Positions 24,119-33,521 of a stretch of 64,000 bases of DNA are shown in pieces. Source of the stretch: an uncultured Marinifilum sp. (GTDB lineage Bacteria; Bacteroidota; Bacteroidia; Bacteroidales; Marinifilaceae). The stretch lies in contig NZ_OY781918.1 of the NCBI RefSeq assembly GCF_963677195.1, forward strand, positions 3,522,923 to 3,586,922, read 5' to 3'. The position numbers and the translations under genes are program-made. The notes under the pieces were generated by a model. It made no database searches. It was not told the origin of the DNA and saw nothing but the letters and a program-made list of their open reading frames with translations. How positions within the stretch are numbered: the first letter of the stretch is position 1; each line of letters opens with the position of its first letter.

Positions 24119-26602
24119 TTAAGATTCCCCAATAAGTGTTTTTAACTCTTTAAGAGTACGCTTTGTGCTAAGTTTATTCACAAGCAATTTCTGAGCAGAA
24201 AAATTAATTCCCCTTATTTTTTCTTTTACTGCCGGTATTGCAGGTCCATTCATGCTAAACTTCTCGAGACCTAAGGCAAGTAATAAATTGGTAGCTTTTG
24301 TATTTCCTGCAAGCTCTCCACACATACTTACCTCTAGTCCGGCTTTTTTCGAGCGCATTAAAATCTCTCTTATGGCCTCTAATACTGCCGGATGAAATGG
24401 ACTATGGTATTTTGCCACACTCCTATTATCGCGATCTAAAGCCAGTAAATACTGAGTAAGATCATTTGTTCCTATGCTCAAAAAATCTAATTCATTTGCC
24501 AGCTGAGGAATAAAAAATATACTCGAAGGCACTTCCATCATTACACCAACACTCATATTGGGTGAAAAGTCTATTCCTTCTTTTAAAAGATCCTGCTGAA
24601 CCTCACGCAAAAGCATATTTGCCGATATTACTTCCTCAATAACACCAACCATAGGATACATTATTCGAACATTATACTTAGCCGACAAACGACAAATTGC
24701 ACGTAATTGTGTTTTAAAAAGTTCGGTATTCTGTAAACAATAACGAATTCCCCTAAGTCCTAAAAATGGATTATTTTCTTCTGCAATATCAAGATATGGA
24801 ATTGGTTTATCTCCTCCCACATCTAGAGTTCTTATGCAAACAGGATGACCTTCCATACTTATACAAACCTCTTTGTATGCCTGATATTGTTCCTCTTCTG
24901 ATGGCATTTTATCCCTATTCATGAATAAAAACTCTGTTCTGTACAAGCCTACACCTTCGGCGCCATTTTCGAATGCAATTTTCGCTTCTTTTGCACCGCT
25001 TACATTTGCTAATATCTGAACAGTTTTTCCATCTTTTGTGCAAGCAGGAGCTTTGGCTTTCGCCTGCGAACTCTCTCGCATTTCATCATCTATTTTTTTG
25101 CGCTTTCTTAAGTCGGCAATTATACTGGTATGATTTTTCGTCCATATTTCACCAGAAACACCATCAATGGCAAGTAATTCCTTATTCGGGATTTTATCTA
25201 TTTTATCGCCTACGCCCACAATGGCGGGAATACCAAGCGAACGAGCCAAAATTGCCGAATGAGAAGTTTCTCCTCCAACTCTGGTAACAATCCCTTTAAC
25301 CAAATTCAAATCTAAATCCATTGTTTCGGCTGGCCCCAGTTCATCTGTTACGATAATACATTCTTCCTTAAGATCGATTTTATTTTTAGGCTCTCCCAAA
25401 AGTTCACAAAGAACTTTATTTCCAATCTCTACCACATCGGAAGCACGTTCGCGCAGGTACTCATTATTCATAGCCAAATACTGCTTTTCCAGTTTTTTAA
25501 TCTGGCTCGACCAGGCAAAAGAAGCCTTAACAGATTCTTCTCTAAGCATATTTACAACAGATTCGAACAAATCCTTATCCTGTAAAAGAAGCTTATGAAA
25601 ATCAATTATCTGAGCCTCATCATTCTTAAACTTACTGGCAATTTTTTGCTGAATAGAATCCAAATCGCGATTTACACATTTAATGGCTTCCTGTAGAAGT
25701 ACAATTTCATGCTCTGCATCATCGGTGTGTTCTTTTTCAATAATTGGAAGATCTTTTTTAAACCATATTGCTTTAGCGATAGCAATACCAGACGAAGCTG
25801 CAATACCCTGAATTCCATCAGATACCGATTTTACTTTTTCTATTTTTGTTGTTGATCTGATAATTTCTTTATCCTCATCTCCAAAATTAGATGCCTGAAA
25901 CTCTATCAAAGCTTTTTCCAGCTTATCGGCCTCTTTTCCTGAGAGTGTAAAGTTTAATATTTCACCTTTTTTAGCTCCCATAGTACCCACCAAGCTAATA
26001 CTCGAAGCCGAAACCGGCTTTTTACTGTCTAGCGCAACCAAAGCATTAGCATCAAAAGCATTTACAATTTCTATTAGCTTAGCAGCAGGTCTGGCATGTA
26101 ATCCCAATTTATTGGGAACAATAATTTGTAAGTTACGAGTAGTAAGTTCTAATTCGTTGTTCTGCTCATTGATATCTGCTTCCTGATTATCTTCATTCTG
26201 TAAAAGAACATTTTTAGCTTGCAAGGAGTTCTTTGCCTCGGCAATTACCTCTTTTAAATTGGAGCCAGACATGGCTTGAGCTGCTGCAGCAATAGCACCT
26301 TCGACCAAAGGAGCTTCGCACAAAACTACTTTATTTCGCACATCATCATCCAAAAATTCCAGGGCAATTTCGGCACTCATAATGGCACTTCCTATATCCA
26401 TTAATACCAACACTCCATCATCAGAATAAGCCGCTCGAATGGCCTCTTCTATTTTCATCGGATCGGTACCAATGGGATTTTCATCATCATCGATTCCCCC
26501 AGCAGCCTCAATCTTCACCTTATTCTGTCCCATTTGCAAAGCAAGTTCTTTTACTCCCTCTGCCAGCATCCTACTGTGCGAAACAATTACCAGACCTATC
26601 AT
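24119..26602 (-). CDS. dhaM: DhaM-HPr-enzyme I fusion (PEP-dependent phosphoryl donor for DhaKL)
   Basis: This 827-residue protein has three parts. The first (1-130) is DhaM, with the phosphorylated His9 in VIVSHSRML. HPr (157-245) has His169 in LGLHARPAAK. Enzyme I (about 262-827) has active His448 in GGETSHSAILARS, the PEP-binding RTEFLFM, LDVGGDKPIPYL, GTNDLTQY, and CGELAGN near the end. It should pass phosphate from PEP along enzyme I, HPr and DhaM to ADP held by DhaL. All three catalytic residues are present. It is last in the operon, 6 bp after dhaL. The fusion supplies the whole PTS relay in one chain. Confidence 0.92.
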   Translation of the reverse strand: MIGLVIVSHSRMLAEGVKELALQMGQNKVKIEAAGGIDDDENPIGTDPMKIEEAIRAAYSDDGVLVLMDIGSAIMSAEIALEFLDDDVRNKVVLCEAPLVEGAIAAAAQAMSGSNLKEVIAEAKNSLQAKNVLLQNEDNQEADINEQNNELELTTRNLQIIVPNKLGLHARPAAKLIEIVNAFDANALVALDSKKPVSASSISLVGTMGAKKGEILNFTLSGKEADKLEKALIEFQASNFGDEDKEIIRSTTKIEKVKSVSDGIQGIAASSGIAIAKAIWFKKDLPIIEKEHTDDAEHEIVLLQEAIKCVNRDLDSIQQKIASKFKNDEAQIIDFHKLLLQDKDLFESVVNMLREESVKASFAWSSQIKKLEKQYLAMNNEYLRERASDVVEIGNKVLCELLGEPKNKIDLKEECIIVTDELGPAETMDLDLNLVKGIVTRVGGETSHSAILARSLGIPAIVGVGDKIDKIPNKELLAIDGVSGEIWTKNHTSIIADLRKRKKIDDEMRESSQAKAKAPACTKDGKTVQILANVSGAKEAKIAFENGAEGVGLYRTEFLFMNRDKMPSEEEQYQAYKEVCISMEGHPVCIRTLDVGGDKPIPYLDIAEENNPFLGLRGIRYCLQNTELFKTQLRAICRLSAKYNVRIMYPMVGVIEEVISANMLLREVQQDLLKEGIDFSPNMSVGVMMEVPSSIFFIPQLANELDFLSIGTNDLTQYLLALDRDNRSVAKYHSPFHPAVLEAIREILMRSKKAGLEVSMCGELAGNTKATNLLLALGLEKFSMNGPAIPAVKEKIRGINFSAQKLLVNKLSTKRTLKELKTLIGES

Positions 26603-26608
26603 CTTTTT

Positions 26609-27250
26609 CTATTTATTTTCTACAATAATATCCTGCAATATCTTTACTATTAAATACGAAGAGCTTGCTCCCGGATCCTGATGCCCAATACTTCTCTCGC
26701 CCAAATAGCTTGCTCGACCTTTTTTGGCAATCATATTAATGGTCGATTTCATTCCTATTTCGGCCGCTGTAGCCATCTTTTCTGCTGCCTGCTCTAATGT
26801 TTCGTTCTGCTTAAGAGATTCTTGCAAAGATTTAACAACCGGTTCCCAAACATCAACCATAGTTTTATCGCCCACCGAGGCTTTTCCTATTCCTTTAACT
26901 CCATCTAATCCTTTGCTTATTCCATTGCTTAAATCTTCGAGACTTAGTTCCATTTTTCCCTTTAAAGATATACCCAATTGCATAAAAAACTTTCCATAAA
27001 GCGGTCCTGCCGCTCCACCAACACTAGAAATTAAAGTCATTCCGGTATTCTTAAAAATAGCACCTATATCCTGCCCTTCGAAAGTCTCTGTTTTTGCTAA
27101 TACCTTTTGGAATCCTCTGTTCATATTTATTCCATGATCGGCATCACCAATTGCAGCATCTAACTGAGAAAGATAATCCTTATTTTGCCCCATCACCACT
27201 GCTATTTCTTTCAACCAATTATTAATTAGCTTCTGCGATATTACATTCAT
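26609..27250 (-). CDS. dhaL: Dihydroxyacetone kinase subunit DhaL
   Basis: This 213-residue protein is the ADP-binding subunit. The Mg-ADP motif is DAAIGDADHGINMNRGF (about 31-47), followed by GMTLISSVGGAAGPLYGKFF and, near the C-terminus, GRASYLGERSIGHQDPGASSS. DhaM rephosphorylates the bound ADP in place, and DhaL gives the phosphate to dihydroxyacetone on DhaK. Length is normal. A stem-loop separates it from dhaK. Confidence 0.92.
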   Translation of the reverse strand: MNVISQKLINNWLKEIAVVMGQNKDYLSQLDAAIGDADHGINMNRGFQKVLAKTETFEGQDIGAIFKNTGMTLISSVGGAAGPLYGKFFMQLGISLKGKMELSLEDLSNGISKGLDGVKGIGKASVGDKTMVDVWEPVVKSLQESLKQNETLEQAAEKMATAAEIGMKSTINMIAKKGRASYLGERSIGHQDPGASSSYLIVKILQDIIVENK

Positions 27251-27322
27251 GATATTTGTTTAATTAATTAAGCCTATTATTTACCATACCAATTCTAATT
27301 AATCAGAATTGAATATTATTAT

Positions 27323-27360
27323 AAGTTAGGATGCCTCAAATTAACTGGACATCCTAACTT
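27323..27360. promoter_or_regulatory. Intra-operon stem-loop between dhaK and dhaL
   Basis: AAGTTAGGATG (27323-27333) and its exact complement (27350-27360) pair around a 16-nt loop in the 136-bp gap between dhaK and dhaL. On the minus strand only ATAATAATATT follows, a weak tract. It may be an mRNA stabiliser or a partial terminator that gives more dhaK than dhaL-dhaM. Confidence 0.55.
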
Positions 27361-27386
27361 CACTTTTTATGATTCAAGTTAAGAAG

Positions 27387-28457
27387 CTACACACCCCATC
27401 GCATACCCGGAGTATTAACCGGAGCATTCCAAAATTTCTTAATTTCAGAATCGGCTTTAAGCATTGTAATTGTGCAACCTTGCATTTCGAGAGAAGTGAT
27501 ATAAGAACCTACCAATTTTTCTACTATTTTTATTCCTTTTGCCTCACAAATTTCTGCTAGCTTTTTATATACAACATATAATTCAGAAAGAGGAGTTCCA
27601 CCTAAACTATTCACCATTACAATTACCTCATCACCTTCTTTTAAAGGTTCGCTAGTAATTTCTTTCTCTTCCCATTCTCCTTTTAATCTGTCCCATTCTC
27701 TAACCACTCTCGAATAGGATTCATCCTCTAAAATTCCATTAACCATCATGCTTGTAATTTCATCGGCAGTAGTATGAGCTATTCTTTTTCGTCCTGGTTC
27801 GCCATGAATACCAACACCAAATTCTATTTCTTCATCGCTAATTTCGAAATTTGGTTTACCTGCAGCTGGCACAGTACAAGAAGTTAATGCAATTCCCATG
27901 GATCTACCATTTGTATTTACTTTTCTGGCAAGATCAGCACACTGATCTAAATTGTATCCTGCTTCGGCCGCACCACCAACAATTTTCTCTAATAATACTG
28001 TTGTTCCAACTCCTCTTCTTCCTGCAGTATAAAGACTATCTTTTACCGCAACATCATCATCAACAAGTATACTTTGAACAGGAATTCCCTCTTCATGTAA
28101 CATTTCTGTTGCCATATCGAAATTCATTACATCGCCAGTATAATTTTTTACTATGAATAAAACTCCAGGTCCACCATTTACTTTGGTAGCACATTCCAGC
28201 ATTTGATCGGGAGTTGGAGATGTAAACATTTCCCCCGGACAAGCACCATCTAACATACCTAATCCTACAAAGCCACCGTGCATTGGCTCGTGACCACTAC
28301 CGCCACCCGAAACAAGAGCTACTTTTTTCGAGTTGGGTGAATCTGCTCGAAACATGTATTTTGGTTCCAGACAAATTTTGATATCTGCATGTGCGGCAGC
28401 CATACCTTGCATTTGTTCAACAACAACATCGTCAACTTTATTTATAAATTTTTTCAT
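27387..28457 (-). CDS. dhaK: Dihydroxyacetone kinase subunit DhaK
   Basis: This 356-residue protein is the substrate-binding subunit. GGGSGHEPMHGGFVGLGML (51-69) is the conserved nucleotide-fold signature, and His218 in FGVGIHGEPGRKR is the residue that binds dihydroxyacetone covalently as a hemiaminal. Length and ends match the family. First gene of a minus-strand dhaK-dhaL-dhaM operon. A dyad at 28582-28601 and a possible leader stem-loop are upstream. Product is dihydroxyacetone phosphate. Confidence 0.94.
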   Translation of the reverse strand: MKKFINKVDDVVVEQMQGMAAAHADIKICLEPKYMFRADSPNSKKVALVSGGGSGHEPMHGGFVGLGMLDGACPGEMFTSPTPDQMLECATKVNGGPGVLFIVKNYTGDVMNFDMATEMLHEEGIPVQSILVDDDVAVKDSLYTAGRRGVGTTVLLEKIVGGAAEAGYNLDQCADLARKVNTNGRSMGIALTSCTVPAAGKPNFEISDEEIEFGVGIHGEPGRKRIAHTTADEITSMMVNGILEDESYSRVVREWDRLKGEWEEKEITSEPLKEGDEVIVMVNSLGGTPLSELYVVYKKLAEICEAKGIKIVEKLVGSYITSLEMQGCTITMLKADSEIKKFWNAPVNTPGMRWGV

Positions 28458-28475
28458 AGAATAAGTTTTTAACAG

Positions 28476-28529
28476 TTTTTTGTAGAACTAAATTCTTTAT
28501 CTCCATTTAACAGAATATGCTACAAAAAA
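28476..28529. promoter_or_regulatory. Leader stem-loop upstream of dhaK
   Basis: TTTTTTGTAG (28476-28485) and CTACAAAAAA (28520-28529) are perfect complements 34 bp apart, directly upstream of dhaK. The pairing is A/T-rich and could be chance in this composition; a role in the mRNA leader is only possible. Confidence 0.25.
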
Positions 28530-28581
28530 ATCCTGCTGCAATTATTTAAAACGTTTACATTGTGAAATAATCGATTTTTTA

Positions 28582-28601
28582 AAATACAAAATGTTGTATT
28601 T
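28582..28601. promoter_or_regulatory. Dyad operator candidate in the dhaK-glgB gap
   Basis: AAATACAA (28582-28589) and TTGTATTT (28594-28601) are perfect arms with a 4-bp spacer, ~125 bp upstream of dhaK. A second shorter palindrome, ATCTTAA-T-TTAAGAT (28891-28905), lies ~35 bp before glgB. Between them the 482-bp divergent gap is AT-rich with no gene. Which regulator binds is unknown. Confidence 0.4.
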
Positions 28602-28939
28602 GGTTCATTTCTTATCCAATTTGGCTAATACAGCAAAAAAATTCAAATTAGAACGAAATTAGATCCATTAAAACATTAAATTTTTGCTTGTTTTTAAGAA
28701 AACCCGCTTAATTTTTTAACTCATTAAAAGATAAATACAATATCTGTTAATCGCCATACTTTTTATTTTCTTTATTAGAAAAAGAATCTAATTTTAAAAA
28801 GCTATTAATACATTATAAACAAAGCTCTTCAACTTTATAATAATTTAAAAGGTTTGCATTAAATTCTTCACTGTTTTCGACCTATTCTTGATCTTAATTT
28901 AAGATAATAATAGCAGATTTATTGTATCTTTAAAACTAT

Positions 28940-30991
28940 ATGCCCAAACAAATAGCAAAGCAAATTATAGATACTACTATGACTAAACAAGCAAAAATTG
29001 TTACTTCCGATACCTATTTAAAACCCTACCAATATGATATTGAAAAACGAATTAATATAGCCCAAAAAAAAGAAAAAGCTCTTTGCGAAAATTCTCTTTC
29101 TGATTTTGCAAATGGTCATTACTATTATGGTATACATCGTAAAAATGATCATTTTACTATTCGCGAATGGGCACCCAATGCCACACAAATTTTTTTAATT
29201 GGTGATTTTTCCAACTGGAAAGAATTAGATGAATTCAAATTCGAAAAAATATCAAATGGCAATTTTGAACTAACAGTTCCCTGCAACAAACTTAAGCATA
29301 AAGACTTGTACAAACTATTGGTACACTGGAATAATGGATTTGGAGAAAGAATTCCTGTTTGGGCAAATAGAATTGTGCAAGACGAAGAAAGCAAACTTTT
29401 TTCGGCACAGGTATGGCAACCAGCAAAAGCTTTCAAATGGAATTATGAAAATAATCGGAAAAAAGTTCAGAATCCTTTAATTTATGAAGCCCACATTGGC
29501 ATGTCTACAGAAAAAGAAGGTCTTGGATCGTTCAATGAGTTTCGCGAATTAGTATTACCTCGTATAAAAAAGGCTGGTTACAATACCATTCAGTTAATGG
29601 CTATTCAGGAACATCCATATTATGGTTCGTTCGGATACCATGTATCCAGTTTATTTGCTGCCTCATCGCGATTTGGAACGCCCGAGGAGCTAAAGCAACT
29701 TATCGACTCTGCCCATGGTTTAGGAATTATGGTGATAATGGATATAATTCATTCGCATGCGGTAAAAAATGAATTGGAAGGAATTGGTTTGTTCGATGGT
29801 TCTCCCTATCAGTTTTTTCATGATAATGGCAAACGAGAGCATCCTGCCTGGGATTCCTTATGCTACAACTATGAAAAACCCGAAGTAATGCACTTACTAC
29901 TTTCCAATATTAAGTATTGGCTTGAGGAGTATCATTTCGATGGATACCGATTTGATGGTGTTACCAGTATGCTATACTACGATCATGGATTATCGAGAGA
30001 TTTTACCAACTACAGCATGTATTTTGATGGTACACAAGACGAAGATGCAATTTGTTACCTTACACTTGCCAATAAACTAATGAAAGAATACAATCCTAAT
30101 TCAATAAGTATTGCCGAAGAAATGAGTGGATATCCAGGATTAGCAGCGCCGATTGAAGATGGAGGTTTAGGTTTCGATTTTCGTTTAGCAATGGGAATAC
30201 CCGATTACTGGATAAAGCTAATTAAGGAAGTTGTTGACGAAAACTGGAATGTTGGCAACATATTTTACGAACTCTCGAACAAACGACTGGAAGAAAAAAC
30301 AATTAGCTATGCCGAATCGCACGATCAGGCTTTGGTAGGAGATAAAACCATAATTTTTCGATTAATTGATAAAGCCATGTATGACAGCATGGACAAAACA
30401 AGCGAAAACCTAATTGTAGACAGAGGAATTGCCCTCCATAAAATGATTCGATTAATGACTTTTTGCTGCGCCGGAAATGGCTATCTTAATTTCATGGGAA
30501 ACGAATTTGGTCATCCCGAATGGATTGATTTTCCAAGAGAAGGAAACAATTGGTCGTACAAACATGCACGCAGACAATGGAGTTTACTTGATAATTCGGA
30601 ATTGCGATTCGAACATTTAAATGTATTCGATAGAGATATGATTTCCTTACAAACAAAGCATAACTTTATTGCCGATTCCAAGATTATATGTTTGGCTGCC
30701 AACGAAAACGATCAAGTACTAGCCATACAGAGAAAAGATTTGGTTTTTGTATTCAACCTAAACCCAAATAAATCGTTTACTTATTACGGAATACCTGTTA
30801 AAGCAGGTAAATATGAAGTTTTACTAGATTCCGATAATCCCGAATATGGTGGTTTTAATCGTTTTGATAACACACTGAATTATTATTCGAAACCAGAAGT
30901 TCAACTTTCGGAAAAGCACCGATTATATTTATACTTACCAAACAGAACAGCTTTGGTATTTAAACATGTTCCGCCTAAAAGCATTTTTTAA
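28940..30991 (+). CDS. glgB: 1,4-alpha-glucan branching enzyme (GH13, eukaryotic-like)
   Basis: This 683-residue protein opens with a CBM48-type beta domain (HFTIREWAPNATQIFLIGDF) and continues with the GH13 barrel. The nucleophile is Asp339 in YRFDGVTSMLY, the acid/base is Glu393 in SIAEEMSGYPG, and the transition-state Asp is in ESHDQALVGDK. The close wording to fungal/animal branching enzymes sets it apart from the E. coli GlgB type. It moves alpha-1,4 chains to alpha-1,6 positions. The amylase gene starts 2 bp after its stop, so they form one operon, convergent with the synthase/phosphorylase genes. Confidence 0.9.
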   Translation: MPKQIAKQIIDTTMTKQAKIVTSDTYLKPYQYDIEKRINIAQKKEKALCENSLSDFANGHYYYGIHRKNDHFTIREWAPNATQIFLIGDFSNWKELDEFKFEKISNGNFELTVPCNKLKHKDLYKLLVHWNNGFGERIPVWANRIVQDEESKLFSAQVWQPAKAFKWNYENNRKKVQNPLIYEAHIGMSTEKEGLGSFNEFRELVLPRIKKAGYNTIQLMAIQEHPYYGSFGYHVSSLFAASSRFGTPEELKQLIDSAHGLGIMVIMDIIHSHAVKNELEGIGLFDGSPYQFFHDNGKREHPAWDSLCYNYEKPEVMHLLLSNIKYWLEEYHFDGYRFDGVTSMLYYDHGLSRDFTNYSMYFDGTQDEDAICYLTLANKLMKEYNPNSISIAEEMSGYPGLAAPIEDGGLGFDFRLAMGIPDYWIKLIKEVVDENWNVGNIFYELSNKRLEEKTISYAESHDQALVGDKTIIFRLIDKAMYDSMDKTSENLIVDRGIALHKMIRLMTFCCAGNGYLNFMGNEFGHPEWIDFPREGNNWSYKHARRQWSLLDNSELRFEHLNVFDRDMISLQTKHNFIADSKIICLAANENDQVLAIQRKDLVFVFNLNPNKSFTYYGIPVKAGKYEVLLDSDNPEYGGFNRFDNTLNYYSKPEVQLSEKHRLYLYLPNRTALVFKHVPPKSIF

Positions 30992-30993
30992 AT

Positions 30994-32694
30994 ATGAATA
31001 AAGAAAAAATCATAATATACCAGTTACTACCCCGATTGTTTGGTAATACTACAAATCAGCTTAAGCTTAACGGATCGAGAAGTGAAAATGGCTGTGGTAA
31101 ATTTAATGAAATTACAGATTTGGCCCTGCAGGAAATTAAAACATTGGGTATAAACCATATTTGGTACACAGGAGTTATTGAACATGCAATTACCCAGGGA
31201 TATCCAGAACACAATATTCCCAATGGCAACCCTCTCGTTATTAAAGGGAAAGCGGGCTCTCCTTACGCCATTATTGATTATTACGATGTAAATCCTGATT
31301 TAGCAGAAAATGTTAGCCAAAGAATGGAAGAATTTCAGGCTTTAATCGATCGAACTCATAATAAAAACTTAAAAGTTATTATTGATTTTGTTCCCAATCA
31401 TCTGGCAAGGGAGTATAAATCGGATATGAAACCTGAAGGAATTAGTGATTTTGGTGAAAACGACAAGACTACTCAGGCCTTCTCTCCCGCTAATAATTTT
31501 TACTATTTACCCAATAGCGAATTACATTTGCCTGATGATTTAAAAAATAAATTTCCAAACTGCAGCTATATCGAAAATCCGGCCAAAGCTACAGGAAACG
31601 ATCAATTTTCGGCCTATCCAAATAGTAACGACTGGTACGAAACCGTAAAATTAAATTACGGTATCGATTATATGAATAAACACTCAAGTTATTTCGATCC
31701 GATTCCTGATACTTGGCGCAAAATGAAAGACATTCTTTTATATTGGGCAAAAAAAGGAGTAGATGGATTTCGCTGCGATATGGCAGAAATGGTACCTGCA
31801 GAATTTTGGAATTGGGTAATCACATGGGTAAAATCTGAATTCCCAAAAATAATCTTCATTGCCGAAGTATACAATCCCAATTTGTACGAAACCTATATCT
31901 GCCAAGGAAAATTCGATTACCTGTACGATAAAGTGGGATTATACGATACTTTAAAAGGAGTTATTCGAGAAGAAAAATCGGCCCGCGATATTTCCAACTG
32001 CTGGCAAAGCTTAAATAATTTGGATGCTTATATGCTCCGTTTTCTAGAAAATCACGATGAACAACGAATTGCCTCTTCTTTTTTCGCCGGCGATGCCGAA
32101 AAAGCATTACCTGCCATGCTACTTTCTACCTGTATGCACAAAGGTCCAGCAATGATATATTTTGGTCAGGAAGTTGGCGAACCTGCAAATGAAGAATCTG
32201 GCTTTAGTGGCAATGATGGTAGAACTACAATTTTCGATTACTGGACTGTACCTGAACATTTAAAATGGATGAATTCGGGCAAGTGTGATGGAAATTTACT
32301 TTCGGCAAATCAGAAAAAATTTAGGCAAGCCTACACTAATATTTTAAAATTAGGAAAAGAGACTGCTATTTCGCAAGGTGAATTCTACGATTTAATGTGG
32401 CAAAATAAAGATTCCAAATACTATAATTCAGATAAAATCTACTCCTTTTTGCGACATTCGAATGAACAGAAGCTCTTGTTGGTGTGTAATTTCGATTCTC
32501 AGATTCAACATCTTCATTTAAAAGTTCCTTCTCATGCACTGGAGCTAATGGATATTCCTCGCCCCATTAAAATAAAATTTCGAGATTTACTTTCAAATTA
32601 CTCTTGCGAAATTGGAAGTGAAGAACTTATTGAACAAGGAGTAAAATTAATTGTTTCGGGATTTAGCTCCTTAGTATTGGAGTTTAATTACTAA
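30994..32694 (+). CDS. GH13 alpha-amylase-type glucan hydrolase
   Basis: This 566-residue protein is a GH13 barrel from near the N-terminus (IIYQLLPRLFG, HIWYTGVIEHA). Conserved regions are VIIDFVPNHLA (I), DGFRCDMAEMVP (II, nucleophile Asp), FIAEVYNP (III, acid/base Glu) and FLENHDEQRIA (IV). The C-terminal beta domain closes it. No signal peptide is seen, so it acts on internal alpha-glucan. It follows glgB by 2 bp. Possible products are maltose or longer dextrins; subfamily not determined. Confidence 0.88.
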   Translation: MNKEKIIIYQLLPRLFGNTTNQLKLNGSRSENGCGKFNEITDLALQEIKTLGINHIWYTGVIEHAITQGYPEHNIPNGNPLVIKGKAGSPYAIIDYYDVNPDLAENVSQRMEEFQALIDRTHNKNLKVIIDFVPNHLAREYKSDMKPEGISDFGENDKTTQAFSPANNFYYLPNSELHLPDDLKNKFPNCSYIENPAKATGNDQFSAYPNSNDWYETVKLNYGIDYMNKHSSYFDPIPDTWRKMKDILLYWAKKGVDGFRCDMAEMVPAEFWNWVITWVKSEFPKIIFIAEVYNPNLYETYICQGKFDYLYDKVGLYDTLKGVIREEKSARDISNCWQSLNNLDAYMLRFLENHDEQRIASSFFAGDAEKALPAMLLSTCMHKGPAMIYFGQEVGEPANEESGFSGNDGRTTIFDYWTVPEHLKWMNSGKCDGNLLSANQKKFRQAYTNILKLGKETAISQGEFYDLMWQNKDSKYYNSDKIYSFLRHSNEQKLLLVCNFDSQIQHLHLKVPSHALELMDIPRPIKIKFRDLLSNYSCEIGSEELIEQGVKLIVSGFSSLVLEFNY

Positions 32695-32890
32695 TAATAA
32701 AATATTAATAAGTGCTATTCTCACTTCTTATGAGTTAGCAATATTATCCGAAAATTTATTACTGATAATTCTAGCTATAATGAAAATATCATAAAAAAAA
32801 TTCCTTGCATTAATATAAATAAGCTTTAAAATTAGAATTAAGTGCTTACAATTTCTTAAATTTAGAGATAACACACTAAAGCTTAACGAT

Positions 32891-33373
32891 ATGAAAACAC
32901 TAATTTGGAAAAAAGCCATTTTTGCAAGTACTTACAAAATTTACTCAGAAAGTAAACAAATAGGTCAATTAACAAAACATAAATTATCGGCATGGAGTAA
33001 AGCTGAAATGAATGGTAAAAAATTTAAATTCCACAGCAAAGGTTTCCTCAATAATACAAGTGAAATTTATAATGAATCTGATGTTAAAATTGGAGATATT
33101 AAATTTACTAGCTGGAAAAGAAAAGCTGAAATTAATTTAAATTCTAAATACCATTATTGGAGGTACAATACATTATTTAATACAAAATGGCTAATGCAAA
33201 ATGAGCAGATTCAAATTAATTCTTCTGCCAATACATTTAGTGGTAGTATCGAAACAAATGCCGAAGATGAAATTTCAATTTTAACAGGTTTATTTGTTAC
33301 AAATCATTATCGGGAAAATATTTTACCTATTGGATTGGCTGTATTAGCTCCTCTTTTTTTAGTTATTTTTTAG
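32891..33373 (+). CDS. Small protein with a C-terminal membrane anchor
   Basis: This 160-residue protein is mostly beta-strand with alternating polar/hydrophobic residues (IYSESKQIGQL, AEMNGKKFKFHSKG, EIYNESDVKIGDIKF), reminiscent of a tubby/LURP-like fold, and ends in a hydrophobic segment ILPIGLAVLAPLFLVIF. The function is unknown. It is 196 bp after the amylase gene and probably has its own transcript. A strong bidirectional terminator follows. Confidence 0.55.
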   Translation: MKTLIWKKAIFASTYKIYSESKQIGQLTKHKLSAWSKAEMNGKKFKFHSKGFLNNTSEIYNESDVKIGDIKFTSWKRKAEINLNSKYHYWRYNTLFNTKWLMQNEQIQINSSANTFSGSIETNAEDEISILTGLFVTNHYRENILPIGLAVLAPLFLVIF

Positions 33374-33460
33374 AATCATATCAAAAATAAAGCTTCTGTT
33401 ATAAACTTTATTATTCAACATTCTCACTCTAAGTAAGATTTTTAATATTATCCTAAAAAA

Positions 33461-33499
33461 ACTACTGATAATTTCAGCTTTCGTGAAATTATCAGTAGT
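33461..33499. terminator. Bidirectional terminator between convergent genes
   Basis: ACTACTGATAATTTCA (33461-33476) and its exact complement (33484-33499) form 16 pairs with a 7-nt loop, preceded by AAAAAA. It lies 22 bp past the minus-strand fusion-gene stop and ends both convergent units. Confidence 0.85.
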
Positions 33500-33521
33500 A
33501 AATATCATAATCAGCAGAATT

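Noticed and set aside
28476..28529. A riboswitch in the dhaK leader
   Set aside because: Only an A/T-rich stem is seen, and no known aptamer core is present.
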